DNA of 64,000 bases, taken from assembly GCF_016482785.1 (NCBI RefSeq), contig NZ_JAEMXM010000002.1, positions 310,001 through 374,000 of the forward strand, given 5' to 3'. This document shows positions 16,918-26,339 of this stretch, in pieces. Both the position numbers and the translations under genes were made by a program. The number at the start of each line of letters is the position of its first letter. The stretch's first letter is position 1. The notes beneath the pieces were generated by a model. It saw nothing but the letters and a program-made list of their open reading frames with translations, was not told the origin of the DNA and did not search any database. The stretch comes from Paenibacillus alkalitolerans. Its GTDB lineage: Bacteria > Bacillota > Bacilli > Paenibacillales > YIM-B00363.

Positions 16918-19900
16918 ATGAAGAGAAAGACGAGGAAACCTTTCCGAGTCAACTCCCGATTTAACGAAATGCAGTGGGCGCAATCGGATCCGGCTGTTCC
17001 CGCCCAAAATAACGATTCGCCTCCTGCCGAACAAGACGATGCCGTTCCGAATGGGAATCGCGAGTCGGCGTTCCATGATAAAGCCCTTACTCAATCTATT
17101 CAAAATGCAGCCAAACGGGTTAACGAGAAGAAGCAGTCCGACATCGACACTTCTTTCGAGGTTTTACGGCGTAAAGAGCTGCAGCCGGCTCCGATTATTT
17201 ATACCGATGACATTGCCGACAAAGCGGTGACCAACGAGAAAATCGCCAGCCGCACCATCGATGAAACAAAAATTAAATATTACAGCATCGGTTCGCAAGA
17301 GTTGAAAGATTATGCTGTCACGGAAATCAAACTGGCCGACGAGAGTGTAACTTCCAGCAAGCTGGCTCCGCAATCGATCACCGACAACCATTTGTCGGAT
17401 TATTCAGTTACCGGCGAAAAGCTAAAACCCCGGTCAATCAGCGGAGCTCATTTGGCGGATGGAACCATCACGTCCGAGAAGCTTGCGGATAAAACCATTG
17501 ATGCGGACAAAATAGCCGACTCCTCCATCATGACAAAGCATCTGCATCCTCAATCCATCACAGGAGAATTGCTGCAAGACGAAACGATTTCATCGGAAAA
17601 ATTGAAGAGCGGCACCATTCAAACGTGGCACTTGGCAAACCAATCGGTGAATTCCATCAAACTGGCCGATTATTCGGTAACAACCGAGAAACTCGTCAGC
17701 GGCGCAGTCACGGAAAGCAAGATTGCAGAAAAGAGCATTAAGCCGGAACACTTGAAACCCGGCGCGGTAACGCACGAACATATTCGCACTGATTCCGTAG
17801 CTGAAAATATGCTCCAAAAAAACTCCGTTACCGGCGAAAAAATTGCTCCGGAAAGCGTTCGTTCCGAGCATGTGGTCAAAGAATCGATCGTCCATGATCA
17901 CATTGCGAACGGTGCGATATCGAACGCCAAACTCGCCGTCAATGCGGTCTTCACGGATAATATCGTGAACCAATCGATAACGGCCGACAAATTGTCGGAT
18001 AAGAGCATAACATCGGATAAAATCCGTGACGGAAGCATCACACGGGGACATCTGGCAAACTCCATCGTCACAGCGGAGGTTATCGCACATGGAGCCGTTC
18101 ATGGCGAGCATATTGCGGATGAATCCATCGACTCAAACCATATCAAAACCGAAACTATAACCTCCTCCATGCTGTTGGATGGCGCCGTAACAGAGTCCAA
18201 GATCGCTCCGGACTCCATCCGGAAGCATCATATCTCCGAGAAGGCGGTAGATACCGTTCAAATCGCCGACAAAGCCGTAATAGCGTCGAAAATATCGGCG
18301 GAGTCGATTTCGACGGAGCACTTGACGAATCAATCCGTTACCGAGTCCAAGATCGCCGACCGAAACGTCGTATCCAAAAAAATTGCGGAGCAGGCCGTTA
18401 AAGGAGAGCATATCTCCCCTTCCTCGGTTTCAACCGAACAAATTGCCGATCATTCGGTAACGACAACGAAATTGGCCGATCATTCGGTTGACGGAAGTAA
18501 AATCGCATACGATTCGATAACGGGCGAGCATATCGAAGCGGAGACAATTCGAGGCTACCACTTGGTACCGGGATCGATCAAGTCGATTCACTTGGATGCG
18601 GGAGTATTTAGTTTGGAAAAGATGGCTGAAGGATCGATATCGGGGGAAAAGCTTGAAAGGTTCTCCATCGGGTCCTCCCATCTTCAAACCAAAAGCGTAA
18701 CGTCGGACAAAATTGCCGACGGCTCCGTCCATTCCGCCCATATCGCAAACCATGCCGTTACAAGGGAACACATTGCTGCGCATAATGTGACATCCGAGCA
18801 TCTGGCGCAAGGCAGCGTAACCGCAAAAGCCATTGAGGACGGAGCCGTAAACTCCGGCAAAATTGCCGATAGTTCCATCGGTTCCCGGCATATCGAACCT
18901 TCCTCCGTTCGAGATGTTCATTTGGCTGCCGATACAATCAACGAAACTCATATAAAACCCGGGTCTGTCAAAAGCCGCCACTTGGATGAACACTCCGTTC
19001 ATTCCGTTCACCTGACCACAGAAAGCGTGCTTGGAAAGCATCTTGCATACGATGCGGTACAAAGCGTTCACATCCGGCAGCAGGCGGTGCATTCCACTCA
19101 TCTGGCGGATGGAGCGGTAACCAATAAACATCTTGCCGATAATTCCGTTCAATCGCACAACATTTTATCAGGCTCTATAGAAGCGTCTCACATCGCCGAA
19201 GGCGCCGTCCAATCCCGGCACATTGAAGATCAATCGATCGGCGTAGTCCATCTTAAGCCGGGAATCATTTTGCCGCACCACATCGCGGAAGGAACTTTGG
19301 ATATAAGAAACCGGAGCATACAAGGCGAGAAACTCGCCTTAGGCAGCATAGGCGAAGAGCATATCCAACCCGGCGCAATTACCTCGCTCGGCATTAGGGA
19401 GGCTTCCGTTACAAGAATTCACCTTGCGAACGGCGCCGTCTCCGAAGAGAAGATCGCATCCCATTCCATTACCTCCGATCATCTTACCGACGGCTGCGTA
19501 AGGGAGAACAAGCTGGAGGACGGCGCCGTCAACGGAAGAAAGATCGCATCGGGCTCCGTGACTTCAGGCCATATTGCGGACGCCTCAATCCAATCCAGGC
19601 ACATTGAGGACCATGCAATAAGCGAAATCCATCTTAAGCCGGGGATCATATTGCCTCACCATATCGCGGAAGGGACATTAAATATACGTGATCGCAGCTT
19701 GGACGGAACGAAGCTTGCGTTAGGAAGCATATCCGAAGAACTCATCCAAAACGGCTCAGTGAGCAAAGAGAAGATCGCTCCGGGTTCCATTGTGCGGCAG
19801 CATATAAGCGATGGAGCGGTAGGAACGGCTCACCTGCAGAACGAGTCGGTGACGACGGATAAAATTGCCGCAGGCAGCATCACTTCCGAGTTGTTGTCCT

Positions 19901-21759
19901 CCGCTTCCGTCACATTCGGCAATATTGCGGACGCCGCAGTCCAATCCCGGCACATTGCGGGCGAAGCGGTTGACGCGGTTCATCTGAAGCCCGGAATCAT
20001 TTTGCCGCATCATATCGCGAAAGGTACTTTGGATATCGAAGACCGGAGTCTGGACGGAACGAAGCTGAAGCTGGGCAGCATATCCAAGGAACACCTCCAG
20101 CCGGGAGCCGTAACCAAAGACAAGATCGCTCCGGGCTCCGTCCAGTCGCACCAGCTTGGCGAAGGTGCGGTCGGAACGACGCAATTGCAGGACGAATCGG
20201 TGACGACCGAGAAGATTGCGCCCGGCAGCATCACTTCCGAATTGTTGTCGCCAGCTTCCGTCACGTTCGACCATATTGCGGACGATAGCATTACGCGGCA
20301 GAAGTTGGCCGACGGCGCCGTATCGAATAGACATCTCGCTTCGGAAGCGGTCGGATCCGGCAATATAGGATCAAGCGCAATTGAAGAGAGGCATATAGCA
20401 GACACCGCGATAAAATCCCGGCACATCGATAACGAAACGATTGCAGCGGCTCACCTGAAGCCGGGAATCATTTTGCCGCACCACATCGCCGAAGGAACTT
20501 TGGATATAAAAGAACGGAGCATAGACGGATCAAAGCTTACGCTCGGAAGCGTCTCGAGGGAGCACCTGCAATCGGGCTCCGTGAACAAAGACAAGATCGC
20601 TCCGGGCTCCGTATTGCCGGTTCACCTTAAAGACGGAGCGGTCGGAACGGTTCACTTGCAGAAAGAATCGGTCACGACGGAAAAAATCGCGGCCCGCAGC
20701 ATCACTTCGGAATTGTTGTCGCCTTCAGCCGTCACAATCGACCATATTGCGGACGGAAGCATAACGGATCAAAAGCTGGCAGAAGGTGCAGTGACGAACA
20801 AGCATTTGACAGCAAACTCCGTAGGTCCGAACCATATTGTATCCAACGCTATAGAAGGCCGCCATATTACGGAAGCCGCAATCCAATCCCGGCACATTGA
20901 TGAGCATGCCATCCGGGAAATCCATCTCAAACCCGGAGTTATTTTGCCGCACCATATCGCGAAAGGCACTCTGGATATTAAGGATGGCAGCATCGATGGA
21001 ACGAAGCTGGCCGCCGGCAGCATAACCGAAGAGCATATCCACCCCGGCTCCGTAATATCGGATCATATTGCGGACGGAAGCGTCACGGGACAAAAGCTGG
21101 CTAACGAAGCTGTAACAAACAAACATCTGGCTGCAAATTCCGTTGAAGCCAACAACATCTTGTCCGGCGCGATTCATAGGTACCACATCGCTCCCGGCGC
21201 GATTCAGTCCCGCCACATTGAAGATCTGGCGATCGGCGAAAATCACCTTAAACCAGGAAGCATACGGCCCGACCATCTCGCAGAAGGTTTCGTTATAGGA
21301 GACCGGGGTGTGGAAGGAGCGGCGCTTACACCCGGCAGCATATCGGGAGAGCACCTCCAAGCAGGCGCCGTCGCTTCGGATCATATCGCAGACGGCAGCG
21401 TAACGGATCGGAAATTAGCGGACGGCTCAGTCGCTGCTCAGCATATTCAAGACGGATCCATCGGACCGGAAAAACTATCCTCATCCGTCATACAGTCGCT
21501 GAACGTTTCTGCCGGACCAGGTATGCAGTTCGGTTCCGTACCGTTCTTGTTCGGCTCTCTCGATGCGACAGTGGAAGTAGAGGTCGTCTTTCCGAATAGC
21601 TTCGCTCATCCGAATTATACGATCGTCGGGATAACCAATCATAATGCATGTTATGCCGCGATCAAGTCGCAGACGGAGCATTCCGCAATCTTTACGCTAA
21701 CCAGATTGATAGTCGGCCCGCAGCCGCAAGGCTCGCTATCTTGGATCGCGATCGGCTGA
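16918..21759 (+). CDS. Giant decapeptide-repeat protein with WIAG-type tail
   Basis: The protein has 1613 residues and no signal peptide or membrane segment. The first 90 residues are basic and then disordered-looking. From about 94 to 1525 it is an almost unbroken run of ten-residue units, roughly 140 of them, with the pattern S/A-V/I-T-x-x-K/H-I/L-A-D/P-G, such as SVTSSKLAPQ and SITGELLQDE. A higher-order block marked by GIILPHHIAEGTLDI recurs five times between about 19260 and 20960. A non-repeat end of about 80 residues finishes with GSLSWIAIG, which recalls the WIAG-tail proteins of Paenibacillus. The periodic hydrophobic pair suggests a beta-solenoid fibre like those in phage tail fibres. 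GGAAGGAGT lies nine bases before the ATG. A spore-surface role is inferred from the sigma-K-like element only. Confidence 0.85.
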   Translation: MKRKTRKPFRVNSRFNEMQWAQSDPAVPAQNNDSPPAEQDDAVPNGNRESAFHDKALTQSIQNAAKRVNEKKQSDIDTSFEVLRRKELQPAPIIYTDDIADKAVTNEKIASRTIDETKIKYYSIGSQELKDYAVTEIKLADESVTSSKLAPQSITDNHLSDYSVTGEKLKPRSISGAHLADGTITSEKLADKTIDADKIADSSIMTKHLHPQSITGELLQDETISSEKLKSGTIQTWHLANQSVNSIKLADYSVTTEKLVSGAVTESKIAEKSIKPEHLKPGAVTHEHIRTDSVAENMLQKNSVTGEKIAPESVRSEHVVKESIVHDHIANGAISNAKLAVNAVFTDNIVNQSITADKLSDKSITSDKIRDGSITRGHLANSIVTAEVIAHGAVHGEHIADESIDSNHIKTETITSSMLLDGAVTESKIAPDSIRKHHISEKAVDTVQIADKAVIASKISAESISTEHLTNQSVTESKIADRNVVSKKIAEQAVKGEHISPSSVSTEQIADHSVTTTKLADHSVDGSKIAYDSITGEHIEAETIRGYHLVPGSIKSIHLDAGVFSLEKMAEGSISGEKLERFSIGSSHLQTKSVTSDKIADGSVHSAHIANHAVTREHIAAHNVTSEHLAQGSVTAKAIEDGAVNSGKIADSSIGSRHIEPSSVRDVHLAADTINETHIKPGSVKSRHLDEHSVHSVHLTTESVLGKHLAYDAVQSVHIRQQAVHSTHLADGAVTNKHLADNSVQSHNILSGSIEASHIAEGAVQSRHIEDQSIGVVHLKPGIILPHHIAEGTLDIRNRSIQGEKLALGSIGEEHIQPGAITSLGIREASVTRIHLANGAVSEEKIASHSITSDHLTDGCVRENKLEDGAVNGRKIASGSVTSGHIADASIQSRHIEDHAISEIHLKPGIILPHHIAEGTLNIRDRSLDGTKLALGSISEELIQNGSVSKEKIAPGSIVRQHISDGAVGTAHLQNESVTTDKIAAGSITSELLSSASVTFGNIADAAVQSRHIAGEAVDAVHLKPGIILPHHIAKGTLDIEDRSLDGTKLKLGSISKEHLQPGAVTKDKIAPGSVQSHQLGEGAVGTTQLQDESVTTEKIAPGSITSELLSPASVTFDHIADDSITRQKLADGAVSNRHLASEAVGSGNIGSSAIEERHIADTAIKSRHIDNETIAAAHLKPGIILPHHIAEGTLDIKERSIDGSKLTLGSVSREHLQSGSVNKDKIAPGSVLPVHLKDGAVGTVHLQKESVTTEKIAARSITSELLSPSAVTIDHIADGSITDQKLAEGAVTNKHLTANSVGPNHIVSNAIEGRHITEAAIQSRHIDEHAIREIHLKPGVILPHHIAKGTLDIKDGSIDGTKLAAGSITEEHIHPGSVISDHIADGSVTGQKLANEAVTNKHLAANSVEANNILSGAIHRYHIAPGAIQSRHIEDLAIGENHLKPGSIRPDHLAEGFVIGDRGVEGAALTPGSISGEHLQAGAVASDHIADGSVTDRKLADGSVAAQHIQDGSIGPEKLSSSVIQSLNVSAGPGMQFGSVPFLFGSLDATVEVEVVFPNSFAHPNYTIVGITNHNACYAAIKSQTEHSAIFTLTRLIVGPQPQGSLSWIAIG

Positions 21760-21772
21760 TCTGCTAATACGA

Positions 21773-21818
21773 AAGGGCTATCCCTCAGTCACCTCCGATG
21801 ACTATTCGGATAGCCCTT
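21773..21818. terminator. Bidirectional terminator
   Basis: The stem AAGGGCTATCC / GGATAGCCCTT carries an inner GTCA/TGAC hairpin and separates the convergent repeat-protein gene and spoVK. Confidence 0.75.
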
Positions 21819-21845
21819 CACTTTGTCGCATGCTATTGTGTACAA

Positions 21846-22799
21846 TTACTTCCTCAGGTCTTCCGGCCGCAGCGACATAAGCTCCTGCTTTGACGGTACG
21901 GTCGGATATTGATGCAGCAATCGGACCGATTGGTTGCGGATCGCTTTATCCAGCAAGTTTCGTATGAAGCGGGCATTGCTGAACGAACGCCAAAACACAT
22001 TTTTCTCTTCCAACAACATTTGCTTGATCCGCTGCATCGTACTCGGCATCAGCACGTAATCCCTTTCTTTGGCCATCATTTCGCCGATCATGAGCAATTC
22101 GTCCACCGAATAATCCCCGAAATCGATTTGAATCGGAAACCGTGACGGCAAACCCGGGTTCAACTCCATAAATTGCTCCATCTCATCGGAATATCCGGCC
22201 AAGATGAGCACGAAGTCTTCCCGGTGATCCTCCATCGCTTTGACGAGCGCGTCAATCGCTTCTTTGCCGAAATCCTTTTCCCCGCCTCGAGCCAGACTGT
22301 ACGCTTCATCGATAAACAAAATGCCGCCCATCGCCCTTTTTACCAATTCTCTCGTCTTTAAAGCCGTATGGCCGATATACTCTCCCACGAGATCAGCCCG
22401 TTCCACCTCGATGAAGTGTCCCTTGCTCAACACGCCCATCCTGTGAAACAGTTTCGCGATGAGCCGGGCGACAGTCGTCTTTCCTGTGCCCGGATTACCC
22501 TTGAATATCATGTGAAACACATGCGGCTTCGTTTGCAGCCCGGCATCCCTCCGATATTGGGACACTTGCAGCAAAGCATAAATTTCATATACGAGATCTT
22601 TCACATTGTCCAAGCCGATCATGTTATCGAGTTCTTTAAAAATATCGCCGAAAGGACTCTGTAACAATAACGTCTTCGGATGAACCGCAGTAGACGGTTG
22701 CGGCGCTTGCGGCGCCGGCTCCTGGTTGCGCAGCACGACTTGAATTTGGCGGGAACGCTCGGTTTTGTTCACTTCTTTCAAGGTAACGCGGTTCGTCAT
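21846..22799 (-). CDS. spoVK: Stage V sporulation protein K, AAA+ ATPase
   Basis: This 317-residue AAA+ ATPase of the CbbX/SpoVK group is made in the mother cell and required for spore maturation in B. subtilis. An N-terminal extension of about 45 residues is Pro/Gln-rich. Walker A is GNPGTGKTT (101-109) and Walker B is ILFIDEAYSLA (FIDE 162-165). The pore-type and sensor region LNPGLPSRFPIQIDF and the arginine-finger zone SNARFIRNLL follow. GAGGTGAG precedes the ATG. In Bacillus it sits between the hfq/miaA and hflX/glnR blocks, the same relative position as here. Confidence 0.93.
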   Translation of the reverse strand: MTNRVTLKEVNKTERSRQIQVVLRNQEPAPQAPQPSTAVHPKTLLLQSPFGDIFKELDNMIGLDNVKDLVYEIYALLQVSQYRRDAGLQTKPHVFHMIFKGNPGTGKTTVARLIAKLFHRMGVLSKGHFIEVERADLVGEYIGHTALKTRELVKRAMGGILFIDEAYSLARGGEKDFGKEAIDALVKAMEDHREDFVLILAGYSDEMEQFMELNPGLPSRFPIQIDFGDYSVDELLMIGEMMAKERDYVLMPSTMQRIKQMLLEEKNVFWRSFSNARFIRNLLDKAIRNQSVRLLHQYPTVPSKQELMSLRPEDLRK

Positions 22800-22881
22800 G
22801 GGCTCACCTCAATTTCGTAAGGTGATACAGTATACGCAAGAGCCCAGGAAACTGTGATAGGTGTGGGCGATTGTCTAGCCG

Positions 22882-22902
22882 ATTTCGAAAATTTTTCGAA
22901 AT
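22882..22902. promoter_or_regulatory. Perfect 21-bp AT-rich palindrome
   Basis: A 10-1-10 inverted repeat with half site ATTTCGAAAA lies between the cyclophilin stop and the spoVK start. It may be an operator for spoVK or part of a cyclophilin terminator. No regulator is recognised. Confidence 0.4.
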
Positions 22903-22934
22903 GTGACAGGCCCCGCGCGGTCCATTATCGGAGA

Positions 22935-23537
22935 TTAGCTTTCTTTCACGGTAACTTTCTCAATCGTTACGGTTTCCAGAGGAGTATCGCCGCTAACCGG
23001 CGTGCTGCCGATGGCGAGCACCGTATCCATGCCGTCCTTCACCCGGCCGAAGATCGTATAGTTCGGAAGCCGATTTAAGTTGCCGCTCATTTCACCCGTG
23101 CAGATGAAAAATTGGCTGCCGTTCGTATCCGGGCCGCTGTTGGCCATCGCGACGATGCCCGGTTCATATTGATACGGACTGTCCAATTCGTCTTCGAACG
23201 TATAGCCCGGACCGCCCCTGCCCGTACCTGTCGGATCGCCGGTCTGAATGATGTAATCCGGAACGATGCGATGAAACACGATCCCTTCGAAATACCGCTG
23301 TTTCGCAAGAAAGATGAAGTTGTTTACAGTAATCGGCGCTTCTTTGGCAAACAGTTCGACCGTGAAGTCGCCTTTGCTCGTTTCGATAGTCGCTACATAC
23401 GTCTTGGCGGTGTCGACGGCCATTTCCGGAGGCTGGCTAAAGCCCGTCCGGCGCTCGACTTCTTTCTCCCCGCAAGCGGCCGTAATCGCGACAATGACGA
23501 TGAGCAAAACGCAGGTCCGAATCAGTTGGATTTTCAT
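22935..23537 (-). CDS. Peptidyl-prolyl cis-trans isomerase, cyclophilin lipoprotein
   Basis: This secreted cyclophilin of 200 residues has a lipoprotein signal peptide (hydrophobic LLIVIVAITA followed by the lipobox Cys in ITAAC), so it should be anchored outside the membrane. The core contains FHRIVPDYIIQTGDPTG, MANSGPDTNGSQFFI and a late FGRVKDGMD, covering the catalytic Arg and Gln/Phe active-site residues. It would help secreted proteins fold. I start it at the ATG at 23537 because AAGGGG lies about eight bases upstream. The earlier start at 23558 lacks a site. Confidence 0.92.
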   Translation of the reverse strand: MKIQLIRTCVLLIVIVAITAACGEKEVERRTGFSQPPEMAVDTAKTYVATIETSKGDFTVELFAKEAPITVNNFIFLAKQRYFEGIVFHRIVPDYIIQTGDPTGTGRGGPGYTFEDELDSPYQYEPGIVAMANSGPDTNGSQFFICTGEMSGNLNRLPNYTIFGRVKDGMDTVLAIGSTPVSGDTPLETVTIEKVTVKES

Positions 23538-23652
23538 ATGCAGTATCCCCTTCTCCATATTTGTCCAACTTATTGTAATGCGAAGGTGAAAGCAGTTTCA
23601 ACTGTTGTGTCTGCGCAACGGGATTTACTGCCGTAAGAGCGACATGACCACG

Positions 23653-23686
23653 AAAAAAAAGACGCCGGGATAAGATCCCGAACGCC
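23653..23686 (-). terminator. Terminator of the class A PBP gene
   Basis: On the minus strand a GGCGTTCGGGAT / ATCCCGGCGTC stem is followed by eight T. Confidence 0.75.
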
Positions 23687-23693
23687 ATGTACA

Positions 23694-26222
23694 TTATAAC
23701 CCGTCTGGGACGACAATAATATCATCCCCGGAATTGTTTCCGTTAGTCGCAGAATCGGTACCGCCTTCCGAACCAGGTTGGCCGTTTCCGTTACCGTTGC
23801 CGCCGTTACCTTCGTTATCGCCGTCGCCGCCGTTTCCGTTGCCATTGCCGTTGTTGCCTCCGGAACCGTCGGTGCCGCCGCCCGCATCAGGCGGCTGCTC
23901 ACCATCACCGGTCCCGTCATCACCGCCGGTGCCGCCGCCGCCCGATTCACCGTCGGGACCGTCGCCGTCCCCGGTGCCGCCGCCCTCATCCGCAGGCGGC
24001 TCTTCTCCGGGCAGCAGGTCGTCGACGATCGGCAGATCGAAGCCTTCGTCCGTCCCTTCGTCCTCCGCCGGAACAACGACTTCCACAATGTTCGAACGGT
24101 CGCTCTCGGCATCCGACTCCGGAGAATACACGGTAACATAGTATTGATACGTCTTTCCGGCTTCCAATGTGATGTCGACCACTTCCGTTGCGGGGGTTGA
24201 AAGCACCAACTCAAAAGCCTGCTGAGACGTTTCCTTGCGGTACAGCCGATACTCCACATTCGCGGTCTTGGAAGCCGGCCAGGAAAGAATCGTTTCCCTC
24301 CGCTCCGCATCGTGGAACGCTTGCAGATCGGTTACTGCAGACGGCGCTCTCACCGGTTCTGATACTCCCTCAGGACGCTTAAATGACGTTTCCTTCCGCC
24401 CGTTCAGCGCTTCGCGCATTACCGCCGCGAACATTTCGGCGGCCTTGCCGCTTCCCGTCTTCAAATAGTGCGATTTGTTCGTGTCGTCGAATCCCATCCA
24501 GACGGCGGCCGCGTAATCCGGCGTATATCCGACGAACCAGATGTCTCGGTTTCCTTTGGAATCGCTCAATCCGGGAATACCGAGCTGCGTAGTTCCCGTC
24601 TTCCCCGCCAGCGGGCGTCCGATGTTCGCCTTAACGCCGGTTCCGCCTTTTTGCACGACGGATTGGAGAAGCAGAGTCGTATAATATGCCGTCCTCTTGT
24701 TCATGACTTCTTTACTGCTCGTTTTATAAGTGTAAATCGGCGCTCCCTCGGAGTCGGTAATTTTCGTGATGACGTGGGTTTCCGCAAGCTTCCCGTCGTT
24801 GGCGAACGCCCCGTAAGCGCGCGCCATTTCGAGCGGGGACACGCCTCGGGTCATACCCCCGAGCGCTATGGCGAGGTTCCGGTCCTCCGGCGCAAAATCT
24901 ATCTCCAACTTCTTGGCGAAATTGATGCCGGTCTTGACGCCGATTTCGTTCAGCAGCCAAACCGTAGGCACGTTGATCGATCTCCTCGCCGCCTCCATCA
25001 TCGTAACCTGTCCCGCATATTTGCCGCTTAGATTTCTCGGCTTATAGTTTCCGAATTGCATCGGCTCATCCTTCAACATCGAGTACGGATGATATTTCCC
25101 CGTTTCGATCGCCGGTGCATAAGCGACTATCGGCTTAAACGACGATCCCGGCTGCCGATCGGAGAGAGCCCGGTTGGTCCCTTTCGCCACATAATCGCGG
25201 CCGCCGTTCATTGCCGCAATTCCGCCCGTTTTCGGATCGACGATGACCATTGCGCCCTGCACTTTCTGTTCCGGACCGTCTTCCGGGAACAGCTCCGCAT
25301 TCGCGAACGCTTTGTCGACCGCGCGCTGCGCTTGGCTGTCGACCGTCGTGTAAATATGAAACCCGCCGATCCGAAGCTCGTCCTCGGACAGCCCGCTGAC
25401 CGCTTTCGCCTGCGCCAAAATATAATCCAATATGGCGGACTCCGAACTGTCGGTCTTGCCGGAAGGCTTGCTCAATGTGTCGTTGATGGCCGCGCGCCGT
25501 TCCTCTTCCGAGATATATCCTTGATCCTTCATTAGCTGCAGCACGATGGCCGCGCGTTCCAGCGCTTTCTCCGGATTTTTCGAGGGCGAATACGTTTCCG
25601 GCGCTTTAGGCATGCCTGCAAGCACCGCCATCTCAAGAAGGGACAATTTACTCAAGTCCGACTTGCCGAAATAATACTTCGCCGCCGCTTTCACCCCGTA
25701 AGTGCCTCTTCCGAAGTAGATGCGATTGAGATACATCTCCAATATTTCTTCTTTGCTGAAATTGTTGTCGAGCGCGAGCGCGATCGACACCTCGGTAGCT
25801 TTGCGGAAAAATGTCTTATCCGCGGTCAAAAACATATTTTTGGCGACCTGCTGCGTGATCGTGCTGCCGCCCTCGACCAAATCACGATGCAAAATATCTT
25901 TATAAATTGCGCGCCCGATCGCCCACAGATCGACGCCGGCATGCTCGTCAAACCGTTGATCCTCCGTAGCGATAACCGCTTCCTGCAGCTTTTTCGGAAT
26001 TTCGTCGAGCGTCGCCAATTCCCGGTTCTCCATAAACAATTTCGACATTTCTTTCTCGTTCTTGTCGTACACGATCGTAGCTTCCGCCATGTCCAACTTT
26101 TCCAAATTTTCCATCAATAGATTCTGGCCGTTGATATAAATGATTGCATAACCTGCGATAAACAAGAACAGCCCCAACGTGACAATCGTCATGAACCCGA
26201 ACAGCCACTTACGCATCTTCAC
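23694..26222 (-). CDS. Class A penicillin-binding protein (PBP1A type)
   Basis: This bifunctional peptidoglycan synthase has 842 residues. After a short cytoplasmic start and one TM helix comes the glycosyltransferase domain (ATEDQRFDEHAGVD, GGSTITQQVAKN, MYLNRIYFGRGTYG). The transpeptidase follows with SSFKP, the SIN motif in ARRSINVPT, and KTGTT. A fibronectin type III domain contains VEYRLYRKETSQQAFE and TYQYYVTVYSPES. The last 110 or so residues are a Gly/Asn/Asp/Glu-rich tail without charge balance. The GTG at 26222 has an AGGGGTGG site six bases upstream. The open frame upstream of it runs into the hfq terminator. Confidence 0.93.
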   Translation of the reverse strand: MKMRKWLFGFMTIVTLGLFLFIAGYAIIYINGQNLLMENLEKLDMAEATIVYDKNEKEMSKLFMENRELATLDEIPKKLQEAVIATEDQRFDEHAGVDLWAIGRAIYKDILHRDLVEGGSTITQQVAKNMFLTADKTFFRKATEVSIALALDNNFSKEEILEMYLNRIYFGRGTYGVKAAAKYYFGKSDLSKLSLLEMAVLAGMPKAPETYSPSKNPEKALERAAIVLQLMKDQGYISEEERRAAINDTLSKPSGKTDSSESAILDYILAQAKAVSGLSEDELRIGGFHIYTTVDSQAQRAVDKAFANAELFPEDGPEQKVQGAMVIVDPKTGGIAAMNGGRDYVAKGTNRALSDRQPGSSFKPIVAYAPAIETGKYHPYSMLKDEPMQFGNYKPRNLSGKYAGQVTMMEAARRSINVPTVWLLNEIGVKTGINFAKKLEIDFAPEDRNLAIALGGMTRGVSPLEMARAYGAFANDGKLAETHVITKITDSEGAPIYTYKTSSKEVMNKRTAYYTTLLLQSVVQKGGTGVKANIGRPLAGKTGTTQLGIPGLSDSKGNRDIWFVGYTPDYAAAVWMGFDDTNKSHYLKTGSGKAAEMFAAVMREALNGRKETSFKRPEGVSEPVRAPSAVTDLQAFHDAERRETILSWPASKTANVEYRLYRKETSQQAFELVLSTPATEVVDITLEAGKTYQYYVTVYSPESDAESDRSNIVEVVVPAEDEGTDEGFDLPIVDDLLPGEEPPADEGGGTGDGDGPDGESGGGGTGGDDGTGDGEQPPDAGGGTDGSGGNNGNGNGNGGDGDNEGNGGNGNGNGQPGSEGGTDSATNGNNSGDDIIVVPDGL

Positions 26223-26266
26223 GTTCGACCACCCCTCTCCAATTTGCACCCATCTCTCTATGAAAT

Positions 26267-26292
26267 AAAAGAACAACCCGAACGGGTTGTTC
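26267..26292 (-). terminator. hfq terminator
   Basis: The perfect stem GAACAACCCG / CGGGTTGTTC is followed on the minus strand by TTTTATTT. Confidence 0.8.
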
Positions 26293-26339
26293 CGGTGCAT
26301 CTATTAAGACGTTGTTCCAAACCAAAAAGTTTCAAAAAA

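Noticed and set aside
16918-21759. CRISPR-like or minisatellite array
   Set aside because: The periodicity is in protein (30 bp, degenerate at third positions) within one uninterrupted frame; there are no conserved repeats with unique spacers.
22854-23078. Small ORFs opposite the cyclophilin gene
   Set aside because: Shadow frames of a gene with clear cyclophilin motifs.
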